DNA from: Cristatella mucedo
Taxonomy: Eukaryota; Bryozoa; Phylactolaemata; Cristatellidae
DNA: 64,000 nt
Direction: 5' to 3'
NCBI GenBank assembly: GCA_009760855.2
Contig: WPIO01000032.1
Location: 2,131,501-2,195,500 of the forward strand
The position numbers were made by a program, and so were the translations under genes. The notes under the pieces were generated by a model. It did no database searches. It had not been told where the DNA came from and saw only the letters and a program-made list of their open reading frames with translations. This document shows positions 61,031 through 64,000 of this stretch, piece by piece. Numbering within the stretch: position 1 is the stretch's first letter; every line of letters begins with the position of its first letter.

Positions 61031-63200
61031 ATTGTAAGGACACCATGCACAGTGCACCTCCCAGCACTGTAACACCAGCAGCCTATATATCCTTCAACAA
61101 TGCAAAATCGTAACCCAATTTTATTTTTAATGACAACCTGGCTTTGCTTTAACCTACCACCAATCACTCTTAGCCTGGATGTGCCAACTACATAAAGAAA
61201 ATGGTCTGTATACCTAGGGCACATTAGGTGTGATTTTTGCTCAGTTTGAGGAGGAGCAGTGGCAAGTTGATGGATAAGAACAGATAACAGGTTTTATGGT
61301 ACGGACCCAGGGCTATCAAAATCAGGTGCACGAGAGGTGCAAATAACATTAATATGAATGATAAGTCTTTTGTATACACGAAAAGAACATAATCTCCATT
61401 CAGGAATGTCACAAATCAATGCAAAAGAAGCAACTACCAATAGTTGACTAAATGCAAGGTATCCAGCTTGAACAGGACACATGCAAACCGATGCCGAGCA
61501 GAACTGGCAGCAGAATCCATGCAGGAACTTGCAAGCTCCGGATAATGCTAGCAGCTTACCAAAGGTCATCTTAAAAACTAATGGTCCCAGCTAGTCGTCC
61601 AGATCCAATCCATATTTAGCATAAAGATCTCTAGTCGTCACACCAAGCAGAACAGCTGAAGCAGGCAGATGGGAGCTTAGGCATGAATAAGTGTTAGCAG
61701 GTACTATCAGACCCTACCCAAGCTGCCATAGCTAAGGTGACTGCTGCTACTGCTGATGCACATGTAGGAGCAACTATTTTGAGGTAAAAGCCACAACAGT
61801 TCGCTAAGCGATCCATGAAGATTGGAGTAAACAAGGGAGATATCCAAGAAAAAAAGCCATTAACAGTTTGTACAGGTAGATGTGGGTGCCTTTCAAGCTG
61901 ATTTAACCTGCATAACACATCAGAGTACTTGTTTACTTATCAATAAATAGCATGTAAAATCACGAGTGCATCTGCACACATTTATCACAATTTCATAAAC
62001 TAGAAGTATTGCGCTATATAGCATTGCTTTTTCGGGATCTGAGCACACGGCATTCCAAGAGACACCGGTCGGAACTTGAGGATAGTACCGATAACTTGTT
62101 TCCTCATTAGCTTATTTCATATTTCATACTTCTACAGGGAGAGAGTATGACAGAGTTGAGTACCAGATGGTACATGAGCCACTCAATATAAATCACGAGG
62201 CAACACTGGTTTGGCCCAGTGGATCTTGCCCAACCAAGGTCTGGCCGAGGTCACGGGCATGAGCCTGTAGCATATCTGAAGTGGTAAGTTCTCTTAGGGC
62301 TCTACACAAATGAATTATATGTATTTAGCTACTTAATCACAGTACCAAAAGACACATTGCAAGCTACAACACAAACCACACAGCCTGCACATAAACAGCT
62401 GTTTCAGAACAAATCAGACACCTTCACGGTTAGCCAACTTAAAATGACCATGACCGATTTCATTCAAAGTGCATGCAAAGTAAAAAAAAAAAGCAGGTTA
62501 GGCCCGAGGCAGCTCTGCAATAGCTAGCAACAAAGTAGATGACATGCACGATCAAAATAAGCACACACTGTCAGGCTTCTCACATGGCTTTGCTAAAGTA
62601 CAACAGTGTACATATTACCTAACAAGCTGCACCTAGTATTTCACTCTCACCAAGAAGAGTACCAAACGGAAGTCGCCATCTTCCTAAATGCTTCAAACAC
62701 GAACTCAGAGGGGAGCTTGAATGGCAAGTCAGGGCTGAGGTCAAGAAAAGATCTCCAGAGTAATAGGAGTCATCTTTCATGATCAGCCTACAGAAGCCTT
62801 GCAAGCTCATCACCCACAGTAACTTTTGCCACAAGGCTGAACACTTACATCTTACTAACAGCAACTAAACATGCATATCGGTATGCATTGTAGGATGTTT
62901 GTAAATGCCAAACCATCTGACAGCACACATTACATATTGCAAGGCACAGTAATTGCAAAGCATATGTTCATACTGCCAAGTCAAACGACAAGCACTTAAA
63001 ATGTCAGGTCTTTGAAAGGTCGAACCAAATCCACTAACTTATAACTTAGCCAAGCTGCACTTAAGCTAGATGCACATGCGAACCAACCATTTAGGCAGAA
63101 AGCTATCACCAGATACAAGTGTGTACATTAAAGCAGTCGGCAAATACTAGCAACCACATGTATACTTGCTTGAGCAAATAAAGAGCTTGCATCCTGAGGC
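61031..63200. other. No gene seen apart from the SINE at 62195
   Basis: Minus-strand ORFs at 61294-61569, 61694-61918 and 62619-62864 were inspected and show no known domain. A SINE-tail-like piece is at 61372-61420. Confidence 0.4.
62195..62325 (+). mobile_element. SINE family B
   Basis: CACTGGTTTGGCCCAGTGGA (A-box), CCAACCAAGGTCTGGCCGAG, GTCACGGGCATGAGCCTGTA and GGTAAGTTCTCTTAGGGCTC with an AAATGAATTATATG end. The least damaged family B copy by eye. Confidence 0.75.
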
Positions 63201-63216
63201 ACATTATTTATTAAAG

Positions 63217-63394
63217 CAGTGGTTCTCAACCTTCCTAATGCCGCGGCCCTTTAATATATTTCCTCATCTTGTGGCGACACCCAACCATAAAATTAGTGAG
63301 TGCAAAATTTGGAAATGCGTGTTTTCCGATGGACCCCCGTGAAAAGGTCATTCGACCCCCAAAGAGGTAGCGACACACAAACTGAGAACCACTG
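63217..63394 (+). mobile_element. SPIN-like nonautonomous hAT element
   Basis: The 178-bp element starts CAGTGGTTCTCAACCTTCCT and ends GAGAACCACTG, typical hAT-Charlie/SPIN termini. It is flanked by the perfect 8-bp duplication TATTAAAG (63209-63216 and 63395-63402). Internal blocks CCATAAAATTA, GTGTTTTCCGATGG and TTCGACCCCCAAAG agree with my memory of the SPIN nonautonomous consensus. It is shorter than the typical full copy, so the middle is deleted. It has no coding capacity; transposase must come from elsewhere. Confidence 0.85.
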
Positions 63395-63402
63395 TATTAA
63401 AG

Positions 63403-63439
63403 GATCGCTAACAGCAGGTTGAGAACCACTGTATTAAAG
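63403..63439 (+). mobile_element. Extra SPIN-like 3' terminus with a third TATTAAAG
   Basis: Just past the element, CAGGTTGAGAACCACTG (63415-63431) is followed by another TATTAAAG (63432-63439). This terminus agrees with the canonical SPIN end better than the adjacent one (ACAAACTGAGAACCACTG). The spacer GATCGCTAACAG resembles the head of the window's tRNA-SINE read on the minus strand. Confidence 0.75.
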
Positions 63440-64000
63440 GATAATCAGTAAAATGCCAGTCACGTCTAGTGGTCAACTATTCTATCCAACATTAGATTAT
63501 AGCTACAGCAAATCGTTGATGAAAAGTAAGACAGTGCATGACTGCAAGAAAAAGAGAGGGAGAGACATATCGAGCGACACATAACAAGAGAGATGTGGAT
63601 AGGGAGACATGGAGCAAATCTATAAGACAACTTGAGTTCTACAGAACCGGGATGGGCAATGAAAATGTCAGTGGCTAAGTCATTAAGAGTAAGCTTTTCT
63701 GCACTAGTAGACAACATGTGCCAACGATAACGACACCAAGAGTCATTGCATAAGGAAAGCTAAACTAAGTATGCATACATTCGGCCAATAGGATTGGTCA
63801 GTCTCACGCCACTACAAGCCAGCAATGCAGGAAGGCAAATGCGGGTAGTGCCAGTACCGTAAATATACCCACACATGATGGCCAATGCACTGGATGCTGC
63901 AGAGAAGCTGGGGATGAGGCTTTTTTATTGGACAATGTTCTGCAGAAACCATGCACTTGCTGGTGGTAAGCATTTTTATCTTACAAATCCAATCTGTTTT

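Overview
This window reads as gene-poor, repeat-rich animal nuclear DNA. The two convincing genes are split by GT-AG introns, one has an AATAAA signal, and both belong to animal-type families. Most of the remaining sequence consists of decayed non-LTR retrotransposons, tRNA-derived SINEs, micro- and minisatellites and remnants of DNA transposons. There are no operons, no Shine-Dalgarno-spaced genes and no CRISPR arrays. A large-genome invertebrate seems most likely, but the phylum cannot be fixed from the sequence alone.

Layout. At 0-6.9 kb there are LINE and SINE relics. At 6.9-8.3 kb, on the minus strand, lie two phase-compatible exons of a secreted cyclase / kynurenine-formamidase-like protein; its C-terminal exons were not found and may lie beyond the left edge. 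At 11.5-13.4 kb is one copy of a diverged segmental duplication whose partner is at 22.8-23.85 kb. At 16.6 kb is an unrecognised ORF beside a G-quadruplex motif. At 21.0-21.7 kb is an old, strongly diverged satellite with a period near 36 bp. At 22.0-22.5 kb is a broken copy of the last exon of a collagen gene. The gene itself is at 24.0-25.6 kb on the minus strand: a short transmembrane collagen-like protein whose exons all join in phase, with an 18.6-copy perfect 20-bp array in its last intron.

From 27.5 to 30 kb three LINE 3' ends stack head to tail. Between 30 and 43 kb there are mainly repeat fragments plus a GC-rich open stretch at 41.5 kb. At 43.02-45.05 kb is a roughly 2-kb, 18-bp minisatellite (about 112 units) that is open in many frames but looks noncoding. 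Between 45 and 63 kb there are more LINE/SINE relics, some nested, a perfect 36-bp palindrome at 48.9 kb and a pair of inverted repeats about 1 kb apart at 50.3-51.3 kb. At 63.2 kb is a 178-bp nonautonomous hAT element that closely resembles the horizontally transferred SPIN family, with a perfect 8-bp target-site duplication.

No evidence links the two genes functionally. The repeats do form a working story: the LINE 3' end and the 3' end of one SINE family share the same short sequence before an A/T-rich tail, as expected if the LINE machinery mobilised the SINE. SINEs are also found inserted in LINE copies. I found no clearly new multi-gene system. The strongest leads are the SPIN-like element, the transmembrane collagen with its decayed duplicate, and the two GC-rich minisatellites.
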